A stretch of 64,000 nt of DNA, taken from the NCBI GenBank assembly GCA_934426255.1, contig CAKRYD010000013.1, forward strand, positions 1 through 64,000. Direction: 5' to 3'. The notes under the pieces were generated by a model, which did no database searches, was not told where the DNA came from, and worked only from the letters and a program-made list of their open reading frames with translations. Source of the DNA: an uncultured Bacteroidaceae bacterium (GTDB lineage Bacteria > Bacteroidota > Bacteroidia > Bacteroidales > Bacteroidaceae). The position numbers and the translations under genes were made by a program. Numbering within the stretch: the first letter of the stretch is position 1; every line of letters starts with the position of its first letter. Shown piece after piece: positions 1 through 7,625 of the stretch.

Positions 1-719
1 AGGATATTGATTGCAAGGAACTTCCCAATCCAAAATTTATAAAAAACCGCTTTGCTGCTCAATTGGCGGCCAATGAGCAGTTGACCAAATTCGAGGAGAA
101 CGGCAAGAATCATAAGTGGACAGAGGCGGAAGATGTGATACGAGGCCTCTATAAGCAGATAACCGAGAGCGACATTTATGCTTGCTATATGGATTCGTCA
201 GATGATTCATATGCTGCCGACCGTGAGTTTTGGCGTAAGGCCTACAAACGTTTCATCTGCTATAACGAGGCTATTGACAATGTGTTGGAGGAATGGAGCC
301 TGTATTGGAACGACGACAAGGAAATCATAGACACATTTGTTTTGAAGACCATCAAGCGATTTGATGAAGCCAATGGTGCCGCCCAACCACTGCTCGCAGC
401 ATACAGCGAAGATGAAGACAAGGAATTTGCCGGCAAACTGTTCCGGTGCGTGTTTGATTCAAAAAGCGAGTATGAGGAACTGATACGCAGGAATACGAGA
501 AACTGGGATTTCAGCCGTATAGCCGTGATGGACTTGATTATCATGGAATGTGCCTTGGCCGAACTTCTCAACTTTCCGACGATAGAGAAATCGGTGACAT
601 TGAACGAGTATATCAATATTGCGAAAGTATACAGCTCGCCTAAAAGTGCAGGCTACATAAACGGTATGCTCGACAGCATAGCCCGTAGGTTGAAGCAAGA
701 AAATAAACTAACAAAATAA
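1..719 (+). CDS. nusB: Transcription antitermination protein NusB, 5' end outside window
   Basis: The open frame runs in from the left edge (in frame from base 3), so the N-terminus is missing; the TTG at 63 is internal, not a start. The last ~75 residues hold the NusB fold signature: an Arg/Ile-Asp helix (RIAVMDLIIMECALAEL), then a V-T-L-N-E-Y-I-xx-A-K segment and a GYINGMLDSI helix. Bacteroidetes NusB proteins carry a long N-terminal extension relative to the E. coli protein, which fits more than 235 residues here. NusB binds boxA RNA with S10 for rRNA antitermination. It is followed 7 bases later by yajC, an arrangement common in Bacteroidetes. Confidence 0.9.
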   Translation, partial: DIDCKELPNPKFIKNRFAAQLAANEQLTKFEENGKNHKWTEAEDVIRGLYKQITESDIYACYMDSSDDSYAADREFWRKAYKRFICYNEAIDNVLEEWSLYWNDDKEIIDTFVLKTIKRFDEANGAAQPLLAAYSEDEDKEFAGKLFRCVFDSKSEYEELIRRNTRNWDFSRIAVMDLIIMECALAELLNFPTIEKSVTLNEYINIAKVYSSPKSAGYINGMLDSIARRLKQENKLTK

Positions 720-726
720 ATTAAAC

Positions 727-1065
727 ATGACAACGATGACAGTAATCTTACAGGCTGCAGGAAATGCGGCAGCAGGCTCGGGAATCGGTTTTTGGGTAAT
801 GATCATTGCCCTTTTCGCTATCATGTACTTCTTCATGATACGTCCGCAGCAAAAGAAGCAGAAGGCAATTGAGAAGTTCCGCAAGGCACTTCAGGTTGGT
901 CAGGAAGTAATCACGGCCGGAGGTATCCATGGTACAATCCGTCAAATAGACGAGGCTCAGAACATTATCGTGCTCGAAGTGGCAAAAGATGTGAAGATCC
1001 GTATCGACCGTGCTTGCATTTATGCCGATTCGACAGCTGTGCAGCAGCAGGCTGACAAAAAGTAG
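727..1065 (+). CDS. yajC: Preprotein translocase accessory subunit YajC
   Basis: A 112-residue protein with one N-terminal transmembrane helix (about residues 21-41, GFWVMIIALFAIMYFFMI), followed at once by the YajC hallmark RPQQKKQK and a small cytoplasmic beta domain (VGQEVITAGGIHGTI). YajC associates with SecDF and the SecYEG channel in the inner membrane. It lies 7 bases after nusB and 49 bases before the YbbR-like gene, so the four genes nusB-yajC-ybbR-coaE look like one transcript. A second Met at codon 4 is an alternative start. Confidence 0.93.
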   Translation: MTTMTVILQAAGNAAAGSGIGFWVMIIALFAIMYFFMIRPQQKKQKAIEKFRKALQVGQEVITAGGIHGTIRQIDEAQNIIVLEVAKDVKIRIDRACIYADSTAVQQQADKK

Positions 1066-1114
1066 TCGGGGCTCTCATCTTGAGGATTACCTAACTCTAC
1101 GGTTTTTCTTTTAG

Positions 1115-2104
1115 ATGAAACAATTGAGATTTAGATATTTGCGACTGAGAAAGTTTCTATTGCGATTAAGCAACAGGAACTTTCTTGTGTTCATGTTCTT
1201 TCTGGCTCTTTCGGCTTCCTTTTGGGTCTTTCTGGCTCTTAACGATGAGTACGAAAAAGATTTTGCCGTTGCGCTCAGGCTGAATTCCGTTCCCGATCAT
1301 GTGGTTATTACCACGGAGCTGCCTGCAACTTTCCATGTGGTATTGAAAGACCGCGGCAGTCAACTGCTTAATTACCAATATGCCGGGTTGCCTGTCATCA
1401 ATCTAGATTTCAGGAACTATGACCGTCAGTCTGGCCACGTGGTGCTTTCGGCTGCCGACATTGCCAAGCTGTTGCAGCAGAAGCTTTCGCCTACAACCAA
1501 GATTGTGTCATATAAGTCCGAGCGTCTGGAGTATTATTTTAATAATGGTCTGAATGTGCGCCTTCCCGTTGAATTGAAGGCCAATTTGAAGACCGATCAG
1601 CTCTATGGCATATCATCCATACGTGTTACTCCTGATTCTGTAACTGCATATGCCATGCCTGAGGTGCTTGACACTCTGCGTTCGGCCATTACGCAGTCGC
1701 TTAATCTGACTAACATCTCTGAGAGTCGTGTCTGTAAGGTGAGCCTTGCCAAGATGCGCGGTGTCAAGTTTGATCCCCCTTTCGTGCGTGTGAAAATCAA
1801 TGTAGATCAGATGACTGAGAAGTCGGTGGATGTACCTGTCAAACGTGTGAACTTCCCGGCCGGGAAGACGCTTCGCACCTTCCCTTCCAAAGTGAAGATT
1901 ATATTCCAGGTGGGCATGAGCATGTATCGTAAAATCACTGCTGACGACTTTACCCTTGTAGTCAACTATGAAACGCTGCTTAAGGCTACGGATGGGAAGA
2001 TTCATCTTTACCTGAAATCGGTTCCGGCCGGTGTGTCGCATGTGCGCATTGTGCCATCAACCGTTGATTTCCTTATAGAGGATGTTGTCGAAGAAGACAA
2101 TTAG
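1115..2104 (+). CDS. YbbR-like (CdaR-type) membrane-anchored protein
   Basis: A 329-residue protein with a basic N-terminus, one transmembrane segment (about residues 23-43, FLVFMFFLALSASFWVFLAL) and a beta-rich exported region with YbbR-like repeats. In Firmicutes the YbbR protein CdaR controls the diadenylate cyclase CdaA. In Bacteroidetes this shorter YbbR-like protein sits instead between yajC and coaE, so a c-di-AMP role is only a family-level suggestion here. Its 3' end overlaps the coaE start by 23 bases in another frame, which suggests translational coupling. Confidence 0.75.
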   Translation: MKQLRFRYLRLRKFLLRLSNRNFLVFMFFLALSASFWVFLALNDEYEKDFAVALRLNSVPDHVVITTELPATFHVVLKDRGSQLLNYQYAGLPVINLDFRNYDRQSGHVVLSAADIAKLLQQKLSPTTKIVSYKSERLEYYFNNGLNVRLPVELKANLKTDQLYGISSIRVTPDSVTAYAMPEVLDTLRSAITQSLNLTNISESRVCKVSLAKMRGVKFDPPFVRVKINVDQMTEKSVDVPVKRVNFPAGKTLRTFPSKVKIIFQVGMSMYRKITADDFTLVVNYETLLKATDGKIHLYLKSVPAGVSHVRIVPSTVDFLIEDVVEEDN

Positions 2105-2681
2105 TCTTGGGTTGACAGGCGGGATTGGCAGTGGCAAAAGCTATGTGTGCAGCCTTTTGGCCCAACGGGGCATTCCTATATTTGATACGGATAGTGAGGC
2201 CCGTAAAGAGATGTTTGAGAACAGAAATATCCATATTTCACTCCAATCCCTCTTGTCGGCTTCGCCTTTATTGCCCGACGGCAGTCTCAACAAACCGCTG
2301 ATTTCGTCCTATATACGAGGTGGTGATGAGCATGCCTGCCAGGTGAATGAGATTGTGCATCCATTTGTTCGCCAACGTTTTCGCCGCTGGATGGAAGCGC
2401 AGCATGCACCCATTGTTGTCATGGAAAGTGCACTGCTTTTCGAGTCGCATTTTGATGATGAGGTGACAAATACGGTCTGTGTCACTGCTCCGCTTGAACT
2501 GCGGTTGCATCGTGTTATGGCTCGCGATGGAAAAAGTCGCGAGGAGACGCTCAGATGGATGAGCCTGCAGATGCCCGAAGACGAGAAACTGCGAAAGGCC
2601 GACTATGTCATCATAAACAATGAAAAGGAACCTCTTATGCCGCAAGTCGACAGTCTTCTCAAGGCATTGCGGCAGGGATGA
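2082..2681 (+). CDS. coaE: Dephospho-CoA kinase
   Basis: A 199-residue P-loop kinase that phosphorylates the 3'-OH of dephospho-CoA, the last step of CoA synthesis. The Walker A motif is GLTGGIGSGKS at residues 10-20, followed by the FDTD substrate motif near residue 35, a VMESALLFES segment and an Arg-rich lid (LRLHRVMARDGKSREE). Length is typical for CoaE. The start ATG lies inside the end of the YbbR-like gene. No strong intrinsic terminator is visible downstream, only a T8 run near 2700. Confidence 0.95.
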   Translation: MLSKKTISLGLTGGIGSGKSYVCSLLAQRGIPIFDTDSEARKEMFENRNIHISLQSLLSASPLLPDGSLNKPLISSYIRGGDEHACQVNEIVHPFVRQRFRRWMEAQHAPIVVMESALLFESHFDDEVTNTVCVTAPLELRLHRVMARDGKSREETLRWMSLQMPEDEKLRKADYVIINNEKEPLMPQVDSLLKALRQG

Positions 2682-2740
2682 GCCCGTGTTTAATTAAGAT
2701 TTTTTTTGCTGCCCGTCACCTTGAAGCCGCAAGAAACAAT

Positions 2741-2748
2741 TATCTTTG
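2741..2748 (+). promoter_or_regulatory. Bacteroidetes -7 box for the DUF5606 gene
   Basis: TATCTTTG matches the TAnnTTTG box used by the Bacteroidetes housekeeping sigma factor. Transcription would begin near 2755, about 35 bases before the ATG at 2791. No good TTG -33 element is seen. Confidence 0.6.
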
Positions 2749-2790
2749 CGATAATAAATACTGAAACAAAACAACGTAAACACGAAACAC

Positions 2791-3246
2791 ATGGAAAAGA
2801 CCATACTCTCCATATCCGGCAAACCCGGTCTATATCTGTTGCTCTCGAGAGGCAGACAGGCAGTCATCGTAGAAAGCATTGATGCAGCCAAGAAGCGGCA
2901 CACTGTAGGCCTACGCGATCGCATCACTTCACTCAATGACATATCCGTATACACCGACGAAGGTGACGTGTCACTGACTTCGGTATTTCAGTCTATATAT
3001 GACCAGTTTGACCAAAAGCCGCTTGACTTGAATACCAAGGCTATGACGAAGGAGCAGCTGGCAGACTTTATGGCTAAAGTGCTGCCCCACTATGACCGTG
3101 ACAGGGTATATCCCGGAGATATCAAGAAGATTATCAGCTGGTACAACATACTTGTAAGCAACGGCTATACCGATTTCGAAACTTCCAAAGACCAGCAGCA
3201 GGACGGCTCACAGCCCGAAGCCGACACTCAGGAACAACAGGGTTAG
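2791..3246 (+). CDS. DUF5606 domain protein
   Basis: A 151-residue soluble protein that begins MEKTILSISGKPGLY, the conserved start of the Bacteroidetes-specific DUF5606 family. The first ~60 residues look like a small beta barrel (GLYLLLSRGRQAVIVESI, then VGLRDRITSLNDISVYT); the middle is helical, and the last ~25 residues are a disordered Gln/Asp/Glu-rich tail. The function is unknown. It has its own promoter box upstream and is followed after 11 bases by the first tandem repeat array. Confidence 0.8.
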   Translation: MEKTILSISGKPGLYLLLSRGRQAVIVESIDAAKKRHTVGLRDRITSLNDISVYTDEGDVSLTSVFQSIYDQFDQKPLDLNTKAMTKEQLADFMAKVLPHYDRDRVYPGDIKKIISWYNILVSNGYTDFETSKDQQQDGSQPEADTQEQQG

Positions 3247-3257
3247 GCATTTCATAT

Positions 3258-3460
3258 ATAGATGTGTACAGTTTGTGCGTGCGATGTGTATAGATCGTTC
3301 GTGCGATGTGTACAGACCGCAGCATGCGATATGTACATATCGTAGCATGCGATGTGTATAGATCGTTCGTGCGATATGTACAGACCGTAACCTGTGATCT
3401 GTACATATCGTAACCAGTGATGTGTATAGATCGCGCGTGCGATGTGTACAGATTGCAGCA
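3258..3460 (+). repeat. Tandem array 1 of 22/23-bp GTAC-centred dyad repeats
   Basis: Eight full units lie head to tail at 3280-3301, 3302-3324, 3325-3347, 3348-3369, 3370-3392, 3393-3415, 3416-3437 and 3438-3460, after a decayed partial unit at 3258-3279. The shared core is TGCGATRTGTAYAGA. Several units extend into a near-perfect dyad around GTAC, for example GATATGTACATATC at 3328-3341. There are no spacers, so this is not a CRISPR array. The array lies between DUF5606 and a small lipoprotein gene. The same family recurs at 53849-54096 on the other strand. Confidence 0.95.
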
Positions 3461-3523
3461 CCCCATGCCTTGCCTTTTTATAAAAACCATAGAGCACATG
3501 AGGGCTGACCCGTTTGAATGTTG

Positions 3524-3531
3524 TAACTTTG
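3524..3531 (+). promoter_or_regulatory. -7 box for the small lipoprotein gene
   Basis: TAACTTTG fits TAnnTTTG. It places the transcript start near 3538, about 12 bases before the ATG at 3550, and so supports that start. It lies 64 bases beyond the last unit of repeat array 1. Confidence 0.6.
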
Positions 3532-3549
3532 CCGTAAACATATAATGCA

Positions 3550-3990
3550 ATGATTGGCAGAATAAAAACAAATCGGACCTGGCTTGTAATGCTTATGGTC
3601 GTAGCTTTCAATTGTATATTCACAACAGGTTGTGACAATCGTGACGATTGGGACGAGCGAGTTCTGGCGGGAAAGTGGTGGAGTGTAGACGATCCTTCCG
3701 ACATAGTCTGTCTGGAATTCTATCGCAATCATAAAGGGCTTTGCTCCGAAGATGACTTTTATAACGGTTACACCGAAGACTATTTCACCTGGTTTGTCGA
3801 TGACGGCTTGATACATATCGTCTTTATGGACGGCAGCAGCTGGATATGGGATTATGACCTTTACGACGGTCATACGGTAAACATCAACGGACGTCTGTTT
3901 TCACGCAACCGCAACTACTATTCCAAGCATTATATAAAAGGAAAGATTCCATCTGATACCGCAAGGCTGCAACCAAAGGCTCCGTTCTGA
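3550..3990 (+). CDS. Small lipoprotein of unknown function
   Basis: A 146-residue protein with a signal peptide II: basic start (MIGRIKTNRTW), hydrophobic core (LVMLMVVAFNCIF) and lipobox TTGC, with the lipid-bearing Cys at residue 28. The mature part is acidic and rich in Trp, Tyr and Asp (GKWWSVDDPSDIVCLEFY, WIWDYDLYDGHTVNING), a pattern like the lipocalin-type small lipoproteins of Bacteroidetes. I do not recognise a specific family. It is a single-gene unit with its own promoter, between the repeat array and corA. Confidence 0.7.
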   Translation: MIGRIKTNRTWLVMLMVVAFNCIFTTGCDNRDDWDERVLAGKWWSVDDPSDIVCLEFYRNHKGLCSEDDFYNGYTEDYFTWFVDDGLIHIVFMDGSSWIWDYDLYDGHTVNINGRLFSRNRNYYSKHYIKGKIPSDTARLQPKAPF

Positions 3991-4009
3991 CGAAAAAACG
4001 CATTTTGTA

Positions 4010-4039
4010 TTGCTCAGAAAAAGATTTTTCGTAATTTTG
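4010..4039 (+). promoter_or_regulatory. Promoter of corA (TTG-N19-TAATTTTG)
   Basis: TTG at 4010-4012, a 19-base spacer and TAATTTTG at 4032-4039 make a full Bacteroidetes promoter. Transcription would start near 4046. Any corA start upstream of this is therefore ruled out, and a leader of about 125 bases remains before the ATG at 4172. Confidence 0.7.
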
Positions 4040-4045
4040 CCTTTG

Positions 4046-4171
4046 ATAATATCACTTTCTGACCTATATGGACGATTATTACGCGGAAAACAAACGATAG
4101 CGAGCCGGAAGTCTGCATCTCATCTTGAGACGCTTTCCTCCCGTCTCGATGATTATTTGGAGGACATAGAG
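4046..4171 (+). promoter_or_regulatory. Long corA leader with a 10-codon upstream ORF and competing hairpins
   Basis: The leader carries a short ORF at 4068-4100 (MDDYYAENKR, then stop). A hairpin follows: GAGACG at 4127-4132 pairs with CGTCTC at 4142-4147. Its loop and 3' side contain TCCTCC (4136-4141), which is perfectly complementary to GGAGGA at 4159-4164, the Shine-Dalgarno-like sequence just before the corA ATG. The two pairings partly compete. That suggests a magnesium- or translation-dependent leader, but this is inference. Confidence 0.4.
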
Positions 4172-5098
4172 ATGCGAACATTTTGGAATATCAACCGTAC
4201 ATTGCGCACATTAAGCGAATGGCAACCCAATTGCTGGATACAGATTACCTGCCCCACTGACGAGGACGAGGACTACCTTATCAACGAACTGAAAGTTCCA
4301 GACTACTTTCTTGACGACATCAGGGACAAAGACGAGCGTTCACGTTATGAGTTTGACGAAGGGTGGGTGCTTATAATCCTGCGTATCCCATATGTAAAGG
4401 AAGTGCGCAGCCGAACGCCGCATACAACGGTGCCTTTAGGCATAATCCTATATAAAGACCTGTGCATCACCATCTGCAACTATGAAACAAACATGATGAT
4501 AGACTTCGTGTCGTATCAGCAAAAACGCAACCAGGGATTTACCGATGCCGTAGACTTGGTGTTCCGCCTGTTCTTGTCGTCATCCGTGTGGTATCTGAAA
4601 AGATTGAAACAAATCAGCGCACTGATAGAAGAATACAAGCACAAACTCGATCATAAAATCAGTAACGAAGACCTCATAGGCCTTTCACGCTTGCAAGACA
4701 GCCTTACATATTTCATCACAAGTATCCGCGGAAACGAAACCCTGCTCTCAAAACTGAAGTTCAAGCTCCCAGTAGATGAGCTTGATGCAGATCTGATAGA
4801 AGACGTCACCATTGAGATGAATCAGGCACGCGAAACCACCAACATCTATACCAACATTCTCGATTCTACAATGGAAACCTATGCCAACGTCATCAACAAC
4901 AACATGAGCGGCGTGATGAAGACAATGACATCCATCAGTATAGTTCTGATGTTCCCGACCCTCATAGCCAGTTTGTATGGCATGAATCTGATCAATGGCA
5001 TGGAAAGTGTATGGTGGGGTTTCCCCTTGGTATGCCTGTTTTCCATCATCGTAGCCGGCACTGCTTTCTTTCTGTTCCGTCGGAAAAGCTGGATTTAG
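4172..5098 (+). CDS. corA: CorA-family divalent cation (Mg2+) transporter
   Basis: With the start at 4172 (GGAGG eight bases upstream, MRTFWNIN) the protein has 308 residues, normal for compact CorA proteins. The N-terminal two thirds is the cytoplasmic alpha/beta funnel with a long stalk helix. The C-terminus has two transmembrane helices, and the first ends in the selectivity motif YGMN (SLYGMNLINGMESVWW). The basic tail FRRKSWI is typical. The frame stays open back to 4010, but that part overlaps the promoter, so the longer form is unlikely. The substrate could also include Co2+ or Ni2+. Confidence 0.9.
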   Translation: MRTFWNINRTLRTLSEWQPNCWIQITCPTDEDEDYLINELKVPDYFLDDIRDKDERSRYEFDEGWVLIILRIPYVKEVRSRTPHTTVPLGIILYKDLCITICNYETNMMIDFVSYQQKRNQGFTDAVDLVFRLFLSSSVWYLKRLKQISALIEEYKHKLDHKISNEDLIGLSRLQDSLTYFITSIRGNETLLSKLKFKLPVDELDADLIEDVTIEMNQARETTNIYTNILDSTMETYANVINNNMSGVMKTMTSISIVLMFPTLIASLYGMNLINGMESVWWGFPLVCLFSIIVAGTAFFLFRRKSWI

Positions 5099-5133
5099 TG
5101 CACGCTAAGTGATGCCGGCTTCCTGCTTTTTTG

Positions 5134-5141
5134 TAATTTTG
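5134..5141 (+). promoter_or_regulatory. -7 box for the MsrB homologue
   Basis: TAATTTTG fits TAnnTTTG; the predicted transcript start near 5148 leaves a leader of about 23 bases before the ATG at 5171. Confidence 0.6.
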
Positions 5142-5170
5142 CAGTACAAAACAGAAAGAATAACGAGCGA

Positions 5171-5617
5171 ATGGAAAAGAAACAATATGCCAAACCCGAC
5201 GATGCACAATTAAGGATGCAACTAACTGAAGACCAATATGCCATCACACAGTTGGGACATCGCGAACCACCCTATTTCAATGCTTATTGGGACGAAGAGC
5301 GTGACGGCATATACGTAGATGTCGCAACGGGCGAACCTCTGTTCCTTTCGACCGATAAATTTCATTCGGGTGGTTGGCCGGCATTCTACAAACCCATAGA
5401 CCGCAATTCCATCATCACAGAAGAGCATGACGTGCAGGGCGAAAAAACAACCGAGGTATTGAGTCGTATAGGAAATACACATCTTGGCTATGTGTTTCCC
5501 GACGGACCCATCGAATTCGGGGGCATGCGCTACAGCATCAACAGCGCTTCCTTGCGTTTTGTGCCCAAAGAGCGGCTGCAGGCAGAGGGCTACGAAGACT
5601 TTCTGCACTATTTCTGA
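5171..5617 (+). CDS. MsrB-fold protein lacking all cysteines (methionine-R-sulfoxide reductase homologue)
   Basis: The 148 residues follow the MsrB family along their whole length: QLTEDQYAITQLGHREPPYFNAYW, GIYVDVATGEPLFLSTDKF, GGWPAFYKPI, NTHLGYVFPDGP, RYSINSASLRFVPKE. In active MsrB enzymes the catalytic residue is the Cys of RYCINSASL; here the codon is AGC (Ser, near residue 127). The usual recycling Cys near SGCGWP is also absent, and the protein has no Cys at all. The MsrB Zn-site CxxC pairs are missing as well, as in some MsrB subgroups. It is probably a non-catalytic binder of methionine sulfoxide, or an enzyme with changed chemistry. It has its own promoter and no close partner gene. 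Confidence 0.8.
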   Translation: MEKKQYAKPDDAQLRMQLTEDQYAITQLGHREPPYFNAYWDEERDGIYVDVATGEPLFLSTDKFHSGGWPAFYKPIDRNSIITEEHDVQGEKTTEVLSRIGNTHLGYVFPDGPIEFGGMRYSINSASLRFVPKERLQAEGYEDFLHYF

Positions 5618-5717
5618 TAGGGAAAGGCAAGCACCGTTTCCTAAAGTCCTTATATAGTATTTCTTCCAATCAACGAATATTCTTAGATACTCTTACCCAT
5701 TGTTCGTTTTTTTGCTG

Positions 5718-5725
5718 TAAATTTG
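5718..5725 (+). promoter_or_regulatory. -7 box for the hexuronate operon
   Basis: TAAATTTG fits TAnnTTTG. A transcript from about 5732 gives a leader of about 20 bases before the GTG at 5753 and excludes the upstream TTG at 5723 as a start. Confidence 0.55.
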
Positions 5726-5752
5726 TCACGATATAACAGCAAAAGGAACATT

Positions 5753-6778
5753 GTGAAAAAGAAAATCATTACATTAGGTGAGATAATGCTTCGTCTTTCC
5801 CCCCGTGGAAACATGCGCTTTGTCCAAGCCGATGGCTTCGACGTGCAGTATGGGGGAGGAGAAGCCAATGTGGCAGTCAGTTTAGCCAACTATGGCAATG
5901 AAAGTTGCTTTGTCACCAAACTGCCGTCCAATGACATAGGGCAATCGGCACTCAATGCCTTGCGCCGCTATGGCGTCTGTACAGAGCACATCCTGCGTGG
6001 TGGCGACCGCTTGGGCATTTACTTCCTGGAAACAGGCTCGTCCATGCGTCCGAGCAAGGTGATATACGACCGCGCTCATTCGGCCATGTCAGAAGCCTCA
6101 GCCTCCGAGTTTGATTTCAACAAGTGCATGGAAGGAGCCGACTGGTTTCATTGGACAGGCATCACTCCCGCCATTTCCGATTCGGCAGCCCGTATAGTCG
6201 AGGCCGCATGCAAGGCAGCCAAGCAAAACCATCTGACCGTGTCGTGCGACTTGAACTTCAGAAAAAAGCTATGGACACCCGAAAAAGCACAGTCTGTCAT
6301 GCGCCCGTTGATGGACTATGTAGACGTGTGCATAGGCAACGAAGAAGATGCCGAGCTATGTCTCGGCTTCAAGCCTTCGGCCAAAGTCGAAGAAGGCGTG
6401 ACATGTGCCGAGGGCTACAAAGGCATCTTTCAGGAAATGGCCGCAACGTTCGGATTCAAGTACGTGGCATCAACCTTAAGAGAGTCACTGTCGGCCTCAC
6501 ACAACGGCTGGAAAGCCATGATCTACGACGGCACAACATTTTATGAGTCGCGCCGCTACGACATACTCCCCATCGTAGACCGTGTAGGGGGAGGCGATTC
6601 TTTTTCGGCCGGACTGATTCACGGCTTGCTTCACGGCATGACTCAAGGCGAAGCTTTAGAGTTTGCAGTGGCAGCTTCAGCCTTAAAGCATACAATCAAC
6701 GGAGATTTCAATCTCGTCTCGGAAGACGAAGTAAAAAGCCTGGCAGGTGGAAACACATCCGGCAGAGTTCAAAGATAA
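5753..6778 (+). CDS. kdgK: 2-keto-3-deoxygluconate kinase (PfkB family)
   Basis: A ribokinase/PfkB sugar kinase of 341 residues from the GTG at 5753 (AAGGA five bases upstream). The N-terminal PfkB signature is VQYGGGEANVAVSLANYG; the C-terminal ATP/anion-hole motif is VGGGDSFSAGLIHGL with the catalytic Asp. Position as first gene of a cluster with uxuB, uxuA, eda and uxaC supports phosphorylation of 2-keto-3-deoxygluconate to KDPG over other PfkB substrates. A 20-base gap separates it from the SDR gene. Confidence 0.88.
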   Translation: MKKKIITLGEIMLRLSPRGNMRFVQADGFDVQYGGGEANVAVSLANYGNESCFVTKLPSNDIGQSALNALRRYGVCTEHILRGGDRLGIYFLETGSSMRPSKVIYDRAHSAMSEASASEFDFNKCMEGADWFHWTGITPAISDSAARIVEAACKAAKQNHLTVSCDLNFRKKLWTPEKAQSVMRPLMDYVDVCIGNEEDAELCLGFKPSAKVEEGVTCAEGYKGIFQEMAATFGFKYVASTLRESLSASHNGWKAMIYDGTTFYESRRYDILPIVDRVGGGDSFSAGLIHGLLHGMTQGEALEFAVAASALKHTINGDFNLVSEDEVKSLAGGNTSGRVQR

Positions 6779-6798
6779 CAAGATAAAAACAAAGAATA

Positions 6799-7611
6799 AT
6801 GAGTAATCTTTTTGATATAGACGGCTATGTAGTAGTCGTCACAGGTGGAACCGGTGTCTTGGGCCGTTCCATCTGCAAATATCTGGCGATGCAGGGAGCC
6901 AAAGTCGTTTTGCTGGGCAGAAATGCCGACAGAGGACATGCCATAGCCGATGATATAAAGGAATCAGGCGGCGAAGCTCTCTTTTTGCCAACCGATGTGC
7001 TCGACAAGGATGTGCTCGAGCTGAACCTGAATGCCGTGATGCAGAAATACGGCAAGGTTGATGCCCTGCTCAATGCTGCCGGTGGCAACATGCCCGGTGC
7101 AACAATCAAACCCAATGGCAATATCTTTGATCTTGACATCGAAGATTTCCAGAAAGTGCAGTCGCTCAACCTGACAGGAACCATATTGCCCACACAGGTA
7201 TTCTTGCGCCCCATGGTAGAATCGGGCAAAGGGTCGATAGTCAACTTCTCGTCAATGGCTGCATTCCGTCCGCTGACACGCGTTGCCGGCTATGGCATTG
7301 CCAAAGCCGGAGTCAGCAATTTCACGGCTTTCATGGCAACAGAAGTGGCCAAGAAGTTCAGCACTTCCATCCGTGTAAACGCCATAGCCCCCGGTTTCTT
7401 CCTGACCGAACAGAACCGCACGCTCCTGACCAACCCGGACGGCAGCTGGACCGAGCGCGGCAATGACATCATACGTCAGACACCGATGAACCGCATGGGC
7501 AAGCCTGAAGAATTGTGTGGCACTATACATTACCTCATCAGCGATGCTTCCCGTTTTGTCACAGGAACCGTGGCCGTCGTAGACGGAGGCTTTAATGTCT
7601 TTTCCATATAA
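6799..7611 (+). CDS. uxuB: SDR-family fructuronate reductase (D-mannonate oxidoreductase)
   Basis: A 270-residue short-chain dehydrogenase with the cofactor motif TGGTGVLG (residues 15-22), NAAGG near residue 92, a catalytic Ser in NFSSMAAF, and YGIAK as the YxxxK pair. It ends in the standard VTGTVAVVDGGF. Short-chain UxuB enzymes that reduce fructuronate to mannonate are known in Bacillus and Thermotoga and replace the unrelated long-chain E. coli UxuB. The assignment rests on its place directly before uxuA. Confidence 0.82.
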   Translation: MSNLFDIDGYVVVVTGGTGVLGRSICKYLAMQGAKVVLLGRNADRGHAIADDIKESGGEALFLPTDVLDKDVLELNLNAVMQKYGKVDALLNAAGGNMPGATIKPNGNIFDLDIEDFQKVQSLNLTGTILPTQVFLRPMVESGKGSIVNFSSMAAFRPLTRVAGYGIAKAGVSNFTAFMATEVAKKFSTSIRVNAIAPGFFLTEQNRTLLTNPDGSWTERGNDIIRQTPMNRMGKPEELCGTIHYLISDASRFVTGTVAVVDGGFNVFSI

Positions 7612-7625
7612 TAAGAAATCTGAAG

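Noticed and set aside
3252..3704. Several open frames of 145-150 codons across repeat array 1 (repeated Tyr-Thr-Ser-His-type peptides)
   Set aside because: They arise only because the repeat lacks stops; mixed 22 and 23-bp units break any constant frame, and there is no start site or promoter for them.
4010..4171. A 54-residue N-terminal extension of CorA starting at TTG 4010
   Set aside because: The TTG is the -33 element of the promoter, and the extension includes the -7 box; the ATG at 4172 has a good GGAGG.
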